From the NCBI RefSeq assembly GCF_900106525.1, contig NZ_FNOG01000006.1:377390-441389 (forward strand): a stretch of 64,000 nt of DNA, read 5' to 3'. The notes below the pieces were generated by a model. That model had not been told where the DNA came from and ran no database searches. It saw only the letters and a list, made by a program, of their open reading frames with translations. The translations under genes and the position numbers were made by a program. The stretch is from Lysobacter enzymogenes (GTDB lineage: Bacteria; Pseudomonadota; Gammaproteobacteria; Xanthomonadales; Xanthomonadaceae). Shown piece after piece: positions 36,887 to 44,682 of this stretch (positions are counted from its first letter, which is position 1; each line of letters opens with the position of its first letter).

Positions 36887-37315
36887 ATGCGTCATTACGA
36901 AGTCGTGTTCCTGGTCCACCCGGACCAGAGCGAGCAGGTCCCGGCCATGGTCGAGCGCTACAAGTCGCTGATCGAAGCCGGCGAAGGCAAGATCCACCGT
37001 CTCGAAGACTGGGGCCGCCGTCAGCTGGCCTACCCGATCGAGAACCTGGTCAAGGCCCACTACGTCCTGCTGAACATTGAAGTCACCCAGACCGTGCTCA
37101 ACGAGCTGGTCGACGGTTTCCGTTTCAACGACGCGGTCCTGCGTCACCTGGTCATGAAGCGCGACGAAGCCGATACCGAGCAGTCGCTGATCATGAAGTT
37201 CAAGGACGAGAAGGGCGACAAGCCCGAGCGCGGTGAGCGCCGTCGTCGCGACGACGACAGCGACAGCGCCGTCGGCTCCGCCGACAGCGCCGAAGACACC
37301 ACCGAAGCCGCCTGA
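36887..37315 (+). CDS. rpsF: 30S ribosomal protein S6
   Basis: A 142-residue S6. The N-terminus [20 protein letters not shown] and the central [20 protein letters not shown] are diagnostic. The C-terminal tail is acidic and Ser/Asp-rich ([16 protein letters not shown]), as in other gammaproteobacteria where RimK adds glutamates to the S6 tail. Good ribosome binding site AAGGAA. It pairs with S18 on the 30S platform, and rpsR follows after 22 bases. Confidence 0.98.
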   Translation: MRHYEVVFLVHPDQSEQVPAMVERYKSLIEAGEGKIHRLEDWGRRQLAYPIENLVKAHYVLLNIEVTQTVLNELVDGFRFNDAVLRHLVMKRDEADTEQSLIMKFKDEKGDKPERGERRRRDDDSDSAVGSADSAEDTTEAA

Positions 37316-37337
37316 TCCCTTCTAGGAACTCATTCCC

Positions 37338-37568
37338 ATGTCCAAGTTCTTTCGCCGCCGCAAGTTCTGCAAGTTCACCGCCGAGGGCGTCAAGGAGATC
37401 GATTACAAGGATCTCAACACCCTGCGCCAGTACCTGACCGAGACCGGCAAGATCGTGCCGAGCCGCGTCACCGGCACCAAGTCGAAGTACCAGCGCCAGC
37501 TGGCCACGGCCGTCAAGCGCGCCCGTTTCCTGGCCCTGATCCCGTACACCGACAACCACAACGCCTGA
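37338..37568 (+). CDS. rpsR: 30S ribosomal protein S18
   Basis: A 76-residue S18: [20 protein letters not shown], then [20 protein letters not shown] and the basic [20 protein letters not shown]. Length is standard. It binds 16S rRNA together with S6. The single cysteine in RRRKFCKF is the usual one of C+ type paralogues that may hold zinc only with further cysteines, so a zinc site is not expected here. A hairpin follows the stop, before rplI. Confidence 0.98.
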   Translation: MSKFFRRRKFCKFTAEGVKEIDYKDLNTLRQYLTETGKIVPSRVTGTKSKYQRQLATAVKRARFLALIPYTDNHNA

Positions 37569-37576
37569 GCAAAGCG

Positions 37577-37599
37577 GTTCGCCCGCGACGCGGGCGAAC
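37577..37599 (+). terminator. Hairpin after rpsR
   Basis: GTTCGCCCGCG at 37577-37587 pairs with CGCGGGCGAAC at 37589-37599 directly after the rpsR stop. The T run is weak (TCCTTGTCCCC), so it may be a partial terminator or processing signal that lowers readthrough into rplI. Confidence 0.5.
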
Positions 37600-37605
37600 T
37601 CCTTG

Positions 37606-37643
37606 TCCCCCTCTCCCGCAAGCGGGAGAGGGCAGGGGTGAGG
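37606..37643. repeat. Short palindromic repeat between rpsR and rplI
   Basis: CCCCCTCTCCCGCAAGCGGG followed by AGAGGGCAGGGGTGAGGG: the core CTCTCCCGCAAGCGGGAGAG is a perfect hairpin with flanking C- and G-runs that also pair. This sequence type is common between genes in Xanthomonadaceae by general knowledge; only this copy was seen here. Confidence 0.7.
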
Positions 37644-37765
37644 GCCGTAGCCGCGAAGTCCTTCGCGATCCGACCCTCGCCTTCAAGCGCATCCCGATTC
37701 CAGCTCTTCGGACAGCGAATCCTGCTGCGGGCCTACAGGCCCGCTAACGAATACGGAGCAATCCC

Positions 37766-38218
37766 ATGCAACTGATCCTGCTGCAGAAAGTCACCAACCT
37801 CGGCAACCTCGGCGACAAGGTCAACGTGAAGCCGGGCTACGGCCGCAACTACCTGGTTCCGCAGGGCAAGGCCGTGCCGGCCACCGCCGCCAACCTGGCC
37901 GAGTTCGAAACCCGCCGCGCCGATTACGAAGCCAAGGCCCTGTCGCTGCTCGACGGCGCCGAAGGCCGCAAGGCCAAGCTGGAAGGCGTGGAGGTGACCA
38001 TCACCGCCAACGCCGCCACCGAAGGCAAGCTGTACGGCTCGGTGACCCCGCGCGACATCGCCGAGGCGCTGACCAAGGCCGGCTATGAGGTCGGCAAGTC
38101 GGAAGTGATCATGGGCGAAGGCCCGATCCGCCGCACCGGCGAATACGACGTGCTGCTGCACCTGCACGCCGACGTCGAAACCACGGTCAAGGTCATCGTG
38201 GTCGGCGAAGCCGCCTGA
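37766..38218 (+). CDS. rplI: 50S ribosomal protein L9
   Basis: A 150-residue L9. The N-terminal domain has the signature [23 protein letters not shown] (PROSITE-type L9 pattern), followed by the long linking helix and a C-terminal domain ending in [13 protein letters not shown]. Standard length. It binds 23S rRNA near the L1 stalk. It lies about 200 bases after rpsR and may have its own promoter because a hairpin and a repeat separate them. Confidence 0.98.
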   Translation: MQLILLQKVTNLGNLGDKVNVKPGYGRNYLVPQGKAVPATAANLAEFETRRADYEAKALSLLDGAEGRKAKLEGVEVTITANAATEGKLYGSVTPRDIAEALTKAGYEVGKSEVIMGEGPIRRTGEYDVLLHLHADVETTVKVIVVGEAA

Positions 38219-38277
38219 TCCACGACGGCGTTTGCCATCGCCGCGATCCGCGCTAGCGCAGATCGCGGCTCAACGAC

Positions 38278-38302
38278 AGGCGCCGTGAGGCGCCTTTCGT
38301 TT
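38278..38302 (+). terminator. Terminator after rplI
   Basis: AGGCGCC at 38278-38284 pairs with GGCGCCT at 38289-38295 around GTGA, followed by TTCGTTT. Located 60 bases past the rplI stop. Confidence 0.75.
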
Positions 38303-38452
38303 GGGCGCAGGCTGGGTGCGCTCGGCCGGCGCCAGGGCATACCGCGACATAGCGCCGATGCCGCGCGTTACGGCGGTTTTCGCCGCCGTTCGCCGACGTC
38401 GGCCCGGTTCTCAACCGCTGCGACGCCGCAGGCGCATACAACGACCCACCTG

Positions 38453-38461
38453 TTGTCCACA
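38453..38461 (+). promoter_or_regulatory. DnaA-box-like site upstream of dnaB
   Basis: TTGTCCACA differs by one base from the E. coli DnaA box TTATCCACA and is identical to the preferred form in GC-rich genomes. A weaker copy (CTGTCCACC) follows at 38464. They lie about 130 bases upstream of the dnaB start, where DnaA could regulate transcription. No DUE-like AT-rich region or box cluster is present, so this is not proposed as an origin. Confidence 0.5.
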
Positions 38462-38588
38462 GCCTGTCCACCGTTTTGTCTGCAACGCCTCGCGGGCCGC
38501 GGCCGCTAGGATGAGCCCCCGGGCGAAGTCCCGGTCCGCGCCGCACCACGGCCGCCCGCCGGCCGCATCGACCAGGATCGCCTTCCCG

Positions 38589-40001
38589 ATGAGCTCACGT
38601 CCCGGATTCCGCGGCGAAAAACGTTTCGAGACCCGCGCCGAACAGCGCATCGACCAATTGCGCGTACCGCCGCAGTCGGTCGAGGCCGAGCAGGCCGTGC
38701 TCGGCGGCCTGATGCTGGCGCCCGACGCCTACGACCGAATCGCCGACCAACTGGTCGAGGAAGACTTCTACCGTCGCGACCACCAGCTGATCTACCGCGC
38801 GATCCGCGAGCTGGCCGAGCGCAGCCGCCCGTTCGACGCGGTGACCCTGGGCGAGTGGTTCGACTCGCAAGGGCTCAGCGAACAGGTCGCCGGCGGCGCC
38901 TATCTGATCGAGCTGGCCACCACCACGCCCTCGGCCGCCAACATCGCCGCCTACGCCGAAATCGTTCGCGACAAGGCGGTGATGCGCAAGCTGATCGAGG
39001 TCGGCACCGAGATCGTCAACGACGGCTTCCAGCCCGACGGCCGCGACAGCGGCGAAATCCTGTCCAAGGCCGAGCAGCAGGTGTTCGCCATCGCCGAAGC
39101 CGGCGCGCGCGGGCGCACCGACTTCACCCCGGTGACCAAGGCGCTGTCGGAAGCCTTCGACGTGCTGCAGACGCGCTACGCCAACGGCGGCGCGGTCACC
39201 GGCCTGCCGACCGGCTACACCGAATTCGACGAAATGACCGCGGGCCTGCAGAACACCGACCTGCTGATCCTGGCCGCGCGTCCGGCGATGGGCAAGACCA
39301 CCTTCGCCCTCAACATCGCCGAGCACGTCGCCTTCCGCACCAAGAAAGCGGTGGCGGTGTTCTCGATGGAAATGTCGGCCAGCCAGCTCGCGCTGCGCCT
39401 GATTTCCTCGGTCGGCCGGGTCAACGCGCAACGGCTGCGCTCGGGCCAGCTCGAGGACGAGGATTGGGCGCGCGTGACCGGCGCGATCCGCCAGTTGCGC
39501 GAGGTCAAGATCTTCATCGACGACACCCCGGGCCTGTCGCCGGACGTGCTGCGCGCCAAGTCGCGTCGGCTCAAGCGCGAGCACGACCTGGGCCTGATCG
39601 TGATCGACTACCTGCAGCTGATGTCGGTGCCGGGCAACCAGGAAAACCGCGCGACCGAGATCTCGGAGATCTCGCGCTCGCTCAAGCACCTGGCCAAGGA
39701 GCTCAACCTGCCGGTGATCGCGCTGTCGCAGCTCAACCGCTCGCTGGAACAGCGCGCCGACAAGCGCCCGGTGATGGCCGACCTGCGCGAATCCGGCGCT
39801 ATCGAGCAGGACGCGGACATCATCATCTTCATTTACCGCGACGACTACTACAACAAGGAAACCTCGCCGGACAAAGGCCTGGCGGAGGTCATCATCGGCA
39901 AGCAGCGTTCCGGCCCGACCGGCTCGCTCAAGCTCAAGTTCTTCGGCGAGTACACCCGCTTCGACAATCTCGCCCACGACTCGATCGGCAGCTTCGAGTA
40001 A
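38589..40001 (+). CDS. dnaB: Replicative DNA helicase DnaB
   Basis: A 470-residue DnaB. The N-terminal primase-interacting domain (PPQSVEAEQAVLGGLMLAPD) is followed by the RecA-like domain with Walker A AARPAMGKTTFALNIAEHVA, Walker B DLGLIVIDYLQLMSVPG, and the conserved QLNRSLEQRADKRPVMADLR. The C-terminal arginine-finger region SGAIEQDADIIIFIYRDDYY is complete. No intein is present. ATG at 38589 gives the usual N-terminus. It unwinds DNA at the replication fork. Linkage to rplI-rpsR-rpsF is standard in gammaproteobacteria; alr, normally next to dnaB, lies 8 kb away here, with the RiPP locus between. Confidence 0.97.
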   Translation: MSSRPGFRGEKRFETRAEQRIDQLRVPPQSVEAEQAVLGGLMLAPDAYDRIADQLVEEDFYRRDHQLIYRAIRELAERSRPFDAVTLGEWFDSQGLSEQVAGGAYLIELATTTPSAANIAAYAEIVRDKAVMRKLIEVGTEIVNDGFQPDGRDSGEILSKAEQQVFAIAEAGARGRTDFTPVTKALSEAFDVLQTRYANGGAVTGLPTGYTEFDEMTAGLQNTDLLILAARPAMGKTTFALNIAEHVAFRTKKAVAVFSMEMSASQLALRLISSVGRVNAQRLRSGQLEDEDWARVTGAIRQLREVKIFIDDTPGLSPDVLRAKSRRLKREHDLGLIVIDYLQLMSVPGNQENRATEISEISRSLKHLAKELNLPVIALSQLNRSLEQRADKRPVMADLRESGAIEQDADIIIFIYRDDYYNKETSPDKGLAEVIIGKQRSGPTGSLKLKFFGEYTRFDNLAHDSIGSFE

Positions 40002-40552
40002 GGGCCTGTCCCGGCCGCGACGGTCGGGCAGGGCGGCGCGATGGCGCCGCCGTCTTCGGCGCCGCGACGCAGGTTTGCGTCGCCTGACGCGGCGCACGTG
40101 CCGCGCGTACGCGCCGCTTGATCGCCGCAAACGCGTGCTGCGGTGCAACGTCGTGCTCGCTCGCGCGCTGCATTCGGCAACTCGCGAACATCGGGCGCAG
40201 ACCGCGAAACGCCCGCTGCGCAACGCATCGCGCGCTTTGGTTTGCCCGGTCGGCCGCGTCGCCGGCTCGGTCCGCCGCGTTCGCCGCGACGCTGTCGCGG
40301 TTCTGCGACGCGCTTTGCGATTTGTCCGTGCGCATTGCGACGTTGTGCGTTCGCGCGATGCCGCGTGGGTCGCATACAGAAAAAAACCTTGTCGCTTTGC
40401 GATGCGCATGCACAAAAGCGCATGACGCCTTCTTGCTATAAGCCTGCTTGCCGTCCGTCCGCGCACGGACGCGCGCAGCGAACCTGTCGCTGAGCTGTCG
40501 CCGCGCGCGGGACACGACAACGCAACGTTGCCACCAGCGAGGTAGGTCTTCC
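40002..40552 (+). other. Long non-coding stretch upstream of the RiPP genes
   Basis: This 551-base gap contains overlapping open frames in several phases, none with a ribosome binding site, family resemblance or normal third-position GC bias, so I call no gene. The DNA is less GC-rich than the surroundings, with CGCGACG/GCAACG-type repeats of short words. The A-run GAAAAAAACC at about 40378-40387 and a TATAAG hexamer at 40437-40442 could belong to a promoter for the downstream genes, but no good -35 box is placed correctly. The ribosome binding site of the next gene is GAGGTAG at 40540-40546. Confidence 0.45.
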
Positions 40553-42052
40553 ATGAGAGATCTGATCCAGCAAGTCGACGCGCGCCTGCAGGCCCACGAC
40601 GAGTTCGGCGATTCGCAACAGATCGTCCGGCTCAACATCGAACGCTACAAATTCGCGCTGACGATGCTGGCGCGCGAAGACGCGCGATTGCGCGCGCTGC
40701 TGCCGGCGGTGGAGGCGTTGACGCAACCGGCCGCGGACAAAACGTTCGGCGACGTGCTGGTGCGCGCGGAACTGGAAGCGGCGATCGAGCGCATGGAAAC
40801 CGGGATCGCGCCGATCCATCAGACCGGCCTGCTGGCCTGGGGTCTGGAACGCAGCCTGGAGACGATCGAACAACCGCTGAGCCTGTCGGCCGCGGCGATG
40901 CAGCGCAGCTTCGTCGCCGGCCCCGACCTCGACGGCCGCCGCATCTGGATCTGGGACCTGGCCGACGCGGCCGAACCCACCGCCGACGCTTTGCGCGAAG
41001 CGCTGCGCCTGGGCTTCATGCCCGGCGGGCATTGCGAGGCCGAACTGGTACGGCCGACGCCGCAGATGGTGGCCCAGCTCGAGCGCGCCTGCGCGCTGCT
41101 GCAAGCGCTGGTGCCGCAGATGGCGCGCAGCGTGTTCGGTCATCTGCATTCGGTCGCGTTCGCGAACATGCGCAACGAGCGTGGGCCGATGCTGACCGCT
41201 TCGGGCGGCGATTCGACCCCGTGCATGATCTTCATCGCGCCGGAAGAGCTGGCCAATCCCTGGGACACGGCGGTGCACATCATGCACGAGGCCGTGCACC
41301 TCAAGCTCTCCGACCTGGTCCGCACCAGCGCCGCGGTGGTGCGCGAGGACATGGTCAGGCTGCCGTGGGGCCGCGAGATCTCGGTGTCGAACTGCCTGTT
41401 CGCGTTCCACGCCTATGTCCACCTGCAACTGTTCCGCACCGCGGTCGAGCAGCTCGGCCCGCAGTTGCACGACGTGTACGGCGCGCCGGAAAGCTATCGC
41501 GCCGGCACCCGACCGCATGCGATGTCGGTGGTCAACAACGCATCGGCCGCGCCGTTCTCGCGCGGCCACGAGCGCATGGCCTATCTGGCCGCGCAGTTCC
41601 GCGGCGAGTGGTCGCATTATCTGACGCCTTACGCGCAGCGCATGGTCGAGTGGCTGTGCGAGGCGATCGCGCCGCTGATCGATCTGCCGCGCGCGGCGCC
41701 GTCCGCGCACGGCGAGGCCGCCCATGTCCGCGCCGCCGATCACGCCGATTCGCTGCGTTACGCCAAGAACCCGCAGCTGCAACTGCGCCCGGTCGGCGAC
41801 CGCGGCATCCTGTTCGCCGCCGATCCAGCCCAGCCGAAAATCCGCAAGCTCAACACCGCCGCCTGGCTGATGTTCGAACTGTGCGACGGCCGCAGCGGAC
41901 ACGACCTGGCCCAGGCCTACGCCGACATCACCGGCGTGGCTTCCGAGCGCGCCTGGCAGCAAGTCGGGCCGGTGCTCGGCAGCCTGGTCGCCAGCGGCAT
42001 GATCCTCGCCGACGGCCGCGCCGCTGCGGCGGGCCAGGGGAGGGCGGCATGA
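40553..42052 (+). CDS. HExxH-type putative peptide beta-hydroxylase fused to a PqqD-like domain
   Basis: A 499-residue protein. The central HExxH motif is His245-Glu246...His249 (IMHEAVHLKLSD), preceded by SGGDSTPCMIFIAPEELANP. A third metal ligand may be His286 or His290 in LFAFHAYVHLQLF. This matches the HExxH-domain RiPP enzymes now described as 2-oxoglutarate-dependent peptide beta-hydroxylases. Residues about 405-488 form a second domain resembling PqqD (LNTAAWLMFELCDGRSGHDL), that is, a RiPP recognition element that binds leader peptides. The ATG at 40553 has GAGGTAG upstream; a longer frame to 40448 lacks support. The stop overlaps the next ATG. It is the first gene of the proposed RiPP locus. 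Confidence 0.83.
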   Translation: MRDLIQQVDARLQAHDEFGDSQQIVRLNIERYKFALTMLAREDARLRALLPAVEALTQPAADKTFGDVLVRAELEAAIERMETGIAPIHQTGLLAWGLERSLETIEQPLSLSAAAMQRSFVAGPDLDGRRIWIWDLADAAEPTADALREALRLGFMPGGHCEAELVRPTPQMVAQLERACALLQALVPQMARSVFGHLHSVAFANMRNERGPMLTASGGDSTPCMIFIAPEELANPWDTAVHIMHEAVHLKLSDLVRTSAAVVREDMVRLPWGREISVSNCLFAFHAYVHLQLFRTAVEQLGPQLHDVYGAPESYRAGTRPHAMSVVNNASAAPFSRGHERMAYLAAQFRGEWSHYLTPYAQRMVEWLCEAIAPLIDLPRAAPSAHGEAAHVRAADHADSLRYAKNPQLQLRPVGDRGILFAADPAQPKIRKLNTAAWLMFELCDGRSGHDLAQAYADITGVASERAWQQVGPVLGSLVASGMILADGRAAAAGQGRAA

Positions 42053-43200
42053 ACGCGCACGCCCAACTGGTCGCCGCCGCCGACCGCGCGCTCAGCACCC
42101 AGCCCAACTTCGGCGATTCACGGCGCATCCTGGCCAAGGTCTATGCGCGCTATCGCTTCGGCGCGGAACTGTTTTCCGAACGCTTGCCCGGCGTGGCGGC
42201 GCTGCAGCCGCAACTGGAGGCCTTGCCTGACGCCGAACTGCGGCGGATCTTCTTCGACCCGCTGCTGCGCCTGGCCGCCGAGGACGCTTTTTCCGAGCTG
42301 GAAAGCGGGCAACTGGCCTCGCCGCACCGCCTGGAGCAACTGCTGCCGCAGGCCCTGGCCGCGCTGCCGGCGGGATTGTGCGAGTCGCGCATGGCGCAGC
42401 GCTGGAGCCTGCAATCCGAGGAGCCGCACTGGATGTGGTCGATCCTCGGCAGCGAAGATCCCTGCGCGCTGCAACTGCAGGCGGCGTTCGACAAGATCTT
42501 CGCCGACAACCCGGCCAACCGCGGCGCGCTGCTGAACCCGGACGCGGCCGCGCGCCAGAAGGTGCAGGACTCGATCGCGCTGCTGTCGATGCTGCTGCCC
42601 AACGCCGGGCCGGCGGCGCTGCGCCACGTCGGCGCGATCGCGTTGCTGGAAGCGCAACTGGAAGGCGGCATCGTACTGTCGGCCGCCGGTGGCGACCTGA
42701 CCCCGTCGACCGTGTTCGTCTCGCTCGAGCAGCTCGGCAATCCCTGGGACATCGCCGGCTGCCTGCTGCACGAAGGCCTGCACATGAAGCTGTTCGACGC
42801 CGCGCGCTCGGTGTCGCTGGCCAAGGCGCCGGATGCGACCATCCAGGTGCCGTGGCGCAACGTGCGCTGGTCGATCGTGCGGGCGATCTTCGCCTATCAC
42901 GTCTATGTGCACCTGTCGTTGTTCAAGGCCGCGGCCTTGCTCGCCGACCCGCGCTGCTTCGAACGCTTCGGCGACCCTGCGGCCTACGTGAGCCGGGCGC
43001 ACGCGATGTCGGTGGTCAACAACGACACCGCGCACCGCTACGGACGCTCGATCGACCGCGCGCGCTACTTGGGCGACATGCTCGAGGGCGAGTGGTCGCA
43101 ACTGCTGTCGCCGGGCGGTTTCGAGCTGGTGCATTGGCTGCGCAGCTCGCTGGCGCCGGTCGACGCGGCGATGTTCGCCGACGCGCGGGAGGCCGCATGA
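42049..43200 (+). CDS. Second HExxH-type putative peptide beta-hydroxylase (stand-alone)
   Basis: A 383-residue paralogue of the preceding protein without the PqqD part. The motif is His241-Glu242...His245 (LLHEGLHMKLFD), preceded by AAGGDLTPSTVFVSLEQLGN, with the same downstream blocks FAYHVYVHLSLF and HAMSVVNNDTAHR. Overall similarity to the first enzyme is clear at these blocks but weak elsewhere, suggesting old divergence and a different target residue. ATG overlaps the stop of the upstream gene and its own stop overlaps the next ATG, so the three proteins are coupled and probably act as a complex on the precursor at 43617. The hydroxylase role is from family knowledge. Confidence 0.82.
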   Translation: MNAHAQLVAAADRALSTQPNFGDSRRILAKVYARYRFGAELFSERLPGVAALQPQLEALPDAELRRIFFDPLLRLAAEDAFSELESGQLASPHRLEQLLPQALAALPAGLCESRMAQRWSLQSEEPHWMWSILGSEDPCALQLQAAFDKIFADNPANRGALLNPDAAARQKVQDSIALLSMLLPNAGPAALRHVGAIALLEAQLEGGIVLSAAGGDLTPSTVFVSLEQLGNPWDIAGCLLHEGLHMKLFDAARSVSLAKAPDATIQVPWRNVRWSIVRAIFAYHVYVHLSLFKAAALLADPRCFERFGDPAAYVSRAHAMSVVNNDTAHRYGRSIDRARYLGDMLEGEWSQLLSPGGFELVHWLRSSLAPVDAAMFADAREAA

Positions 43201-43484
43201 ACGCGACGCAGAGCTTGCGCAAGGCCGACGGCCTGCGCTCGCGGCCGGTGCCGCAGGCCGAATGCCTGATGGTGTTTTCGCCGCAGTCCGGGCGGATCCA
43301 TTGGCTCGGCCTGGAAAGCTGGCTGCTGTTCGAACTGTGCGACGGCCGCAGCGTGGAGGCGATCGCGCGCGGCTACGCCGAACTGGCCGGCGACAAACTC
43401 GGCGGCGGCGACGCCCGGGCGCGCGCGTTGCGCGGCCTGGATTCGTTGCTGGGCAGCCGCCTGGTCGAAGCCGCGCCGGCCTGA
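43197..43484 (+). CDS. PqqD-like RiPP recognition protein
   Basis: A 95-residue free-standing PqqD-family protein. The segment HWLGLESWLLFELCDGRSVE, continuing AIARGYAEL, parallels the C-terminal domain of the HExxH fusion protein (WLMFELCDGRS), so the two recognition domains are paralogous. PqqD-type domains bind leader peptides and deliver them to modifying enzymes. There are no pqqA, B, C or E genes nearby, so a role in PQQ synthesis is unlikely. It is the likely partner of the stand-alone HExxH enzyme encoded upstream, whose stop it overlaps (ATGA). Confidence 0.82.
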   Translation: MNATQSLRKADGLRSRPVPQAECLMVFSPQSGRIHWLGLESWLLFELCDGRSVEAIARGYAELAGDKLGGGDARARALRGLDSLLGSRLVEAAPA

Positions 43485-43616
43485 GCCGGCCGGCCCCAAT
43501 CGATTCATCCCATCGGGCCCGCGGGAGGGCCGCGCAGAAGGAGCGGTAGCAAGCGTCGGCACGGACGCCGCGACGATCGCAGCAAAGCAGTACGTCCATT
43601 CCACAGGAGAACGTTC

Positions 43617-43763
43617 ATGAGCAATGAAACCAACCTGGATACGTTGAAAGACCTGCTGAGCAACAAGAAAGCGCTGGAAGAGTCGGAAGTGACCACCGGT
43701 TCGGCCGACGAGCGCCGTTGGTGGCCGCCGTACAACGTCTCGCCGGCGCCGCCGAGCAACTGA
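43617..43763 (+). CDS. Candidate RiPP precursor peptide
   Basis: A 48-residue open frame with an excellent ribosome binding site (CAGGAGAACGTTC then ATG). The N-terminal half is charged and helical (SNETNLDTLKDLLSNKKALE), like leaders bound by PqqD-type domains. It continues ESEVTTGSADERR, and the C-terminal part WWPPYNVSPAPPSN is aromatic and proline-rich, a plausible core. It has no cysteines, so it is not a lanthipeptide or sactipeptide. Possible leader cleavage sites are near GSA or the ERR pair, but no peptidase is encoded locally. It lies 132 bases after the PqqD-like gene and 52 bases before the methyltransferase. The size, context and leader/core layout support a real gene. Confidence 0.8.
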   Translation: MSNETNLDTLKDLLSNKKALEESEVTTGSADERRWWPPYNVSPAPPSN

Positions 43764-43815
43764 CGTGCCACCCGTCGCGCCCGCGAGGGCGCGGCGGGGT
43801 TTGCGCGGCTCGGCG

Positions 43816-44658
43816 ATGGAGCGGATGCAGATTCCCGACAGCAGCGGCGCCAGCGCCGACGACGCGCCGCGCGCCGGCGAAATCTGGCGCCCGCGCGAAC
43901 GGCCCGAGCACGCGGTGATGGTGCTGGCCTGCGCCGATGGCGCGGTCGATTACGCCTGGCTCGACCGCGACGCCGCCGACGACCGCGCGCCCGCGGCGCA
44001 GTGGGCGCAACGTTTCGAGGTGGTGCTGGAACAGGCCGACCACACCCATGCCACGCCGGTGCGGCGGCACTGGCTGATCGACGCGCAAGCGCAGCGCCTG
44101 CGCGGGCGCCGCGTGCTCGAACTGGGCGCGCACACCGGCGGCCTGACCCAGTCGTTGCTCGTGCACGCCGCGCAGGTGACCGCGCTGGAGCACAACCCGC
44201 GCTGCGTGCAACGCCTGCGCGAGCGCTTCGGCGACGATCTGCGCATCGTCGCCGGCGACATGCACCACGCGTTGTGGGAACTGCAGCCCGGCAGCTTCGA
44301 TGCGATCGTCTGCGCCGGCGTGCTCTACCACTCCGCGCATCCGTTCCTGCTGCTGGAGGCGATGGCGCAGCTGCGGCCGCAGGCGATCCTGATCGACACC
44401 CTCGACGACGGCGTCGCCGGGTTGCGCGCGGTGGTGCCGAACCTGGTCAACAGCTGCAACTATCGCTACAACCAGCGCCCGGACTGCGGCTACTCGGTGG
44501 TGCTGGGCGCGGACTTGATCGCCGGCGCGCTGGCCCGGTTGGGCTATGCCTCGATGCAGCGCATCGACACGATGCAGGCGACCATCGCGCCCGAGCACGA
44601 CAGCGTCTATTTCCAGCAGTGGCGGCGCAGCCTGTCGGCGTGGTTCCTGCGCGATTGA
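43816..44658 (+). CDS. Class I SAM-dependent methyltransferase
   Basis: A protein of about 280 residues. The SAM-binding motif I is RVLELGAHTGGLTQSLLVHA, the acidic end of strand 2 is VTALEHNPRCVQRL, then FDAIVCAGVLYHSAHPFLLL (motif IV/post-IV). Three starts are possible: GTG 43765, ATG 43816 or ATG 43825; the last has GGAG close by, and 43816 is reported as a compromise. Directly downstream of the precursor, it is the likely tailoring enzyme that methylates a hydroxyl, amide or amine of the modified peptide. It could instead act on a small molecule, since such folds are unspecific. Confidence 0.82.
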   Translation: MERMQIPDSSGASADDAPRAGEIWRPRERPEHAVMVLACADGAVDYAWLDRDAADDRAPAAQWAQRFEVVLEQADHTHATPVRRHWLIDAQAQRLRGRRVLELGAHTGGLTQSLLVHAAQVTALEHNPRCVQRLRERFGDDLRIVAGDMHHALWELQPGSFDAIVCAGVLYHSAHPFLLLEAMAQLRPQAILIDTLDDGVAGLRAVVPNLVNSCNYRYNQRPDCGYSVVLGADLIAGALARLGYASMQRIDTMQATIAPEHDSVYFQQWRRSLSAWFLRD

Positions 44659-44659
44659 A

Positions 44660-44678
44660 CGGCGCCGCGTAGGCGCCG
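44660..44678. terminator. Short hairpin between convergent RiPP-locus genes
   Basis: CGGCGCC at 44660-44666 and GGCGCCG at 44672-44678 flank GCGTA in the 24-base gap between the methyltransferase stop and the oxidase stop. A bidirectional terminator is plausible though the stem is short. Confidence 0.45.
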
Positions 44679-44682
44679 CCGC

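Larger units (their letters stand above)
38219..38588. other. rplI-dnaB intergenic region
   Basis: A 370-base gap holding the rplI terminator at 38278-38302 and, further on, DnaA-box-like sequence (38453) upstream of dnaB. A longer open frame running into dnaB from 38301 is not a credible N-terminal extension because dnaB proteins start at the conserved region after 38589. The dnaB promoter should lie in the second half. Confidence 0.6.

Noticed and set aside
38219-38588. Replication origin near dnaB
   Set aside because: Only one good DnaA-box-like site and one weak copy, no AT-rich unwinding region and no dnaA or dnaN next to it.
40075-40493. Three overlapping plus-strand frames of 107-116 codons after dnaB
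   Set aside because: They overlap each other, lack ribosome binding sites and normal codon bias, and resemble no family.
43197-43484. PQQ (pyrroloquinoline quinone) biosynthesis
   Set aside because: A PqqD-like protein is present, but pqqA, B, C and E are absent and the precursor lacks the Glu-x-x-x-Tyr pattern of PqqA.
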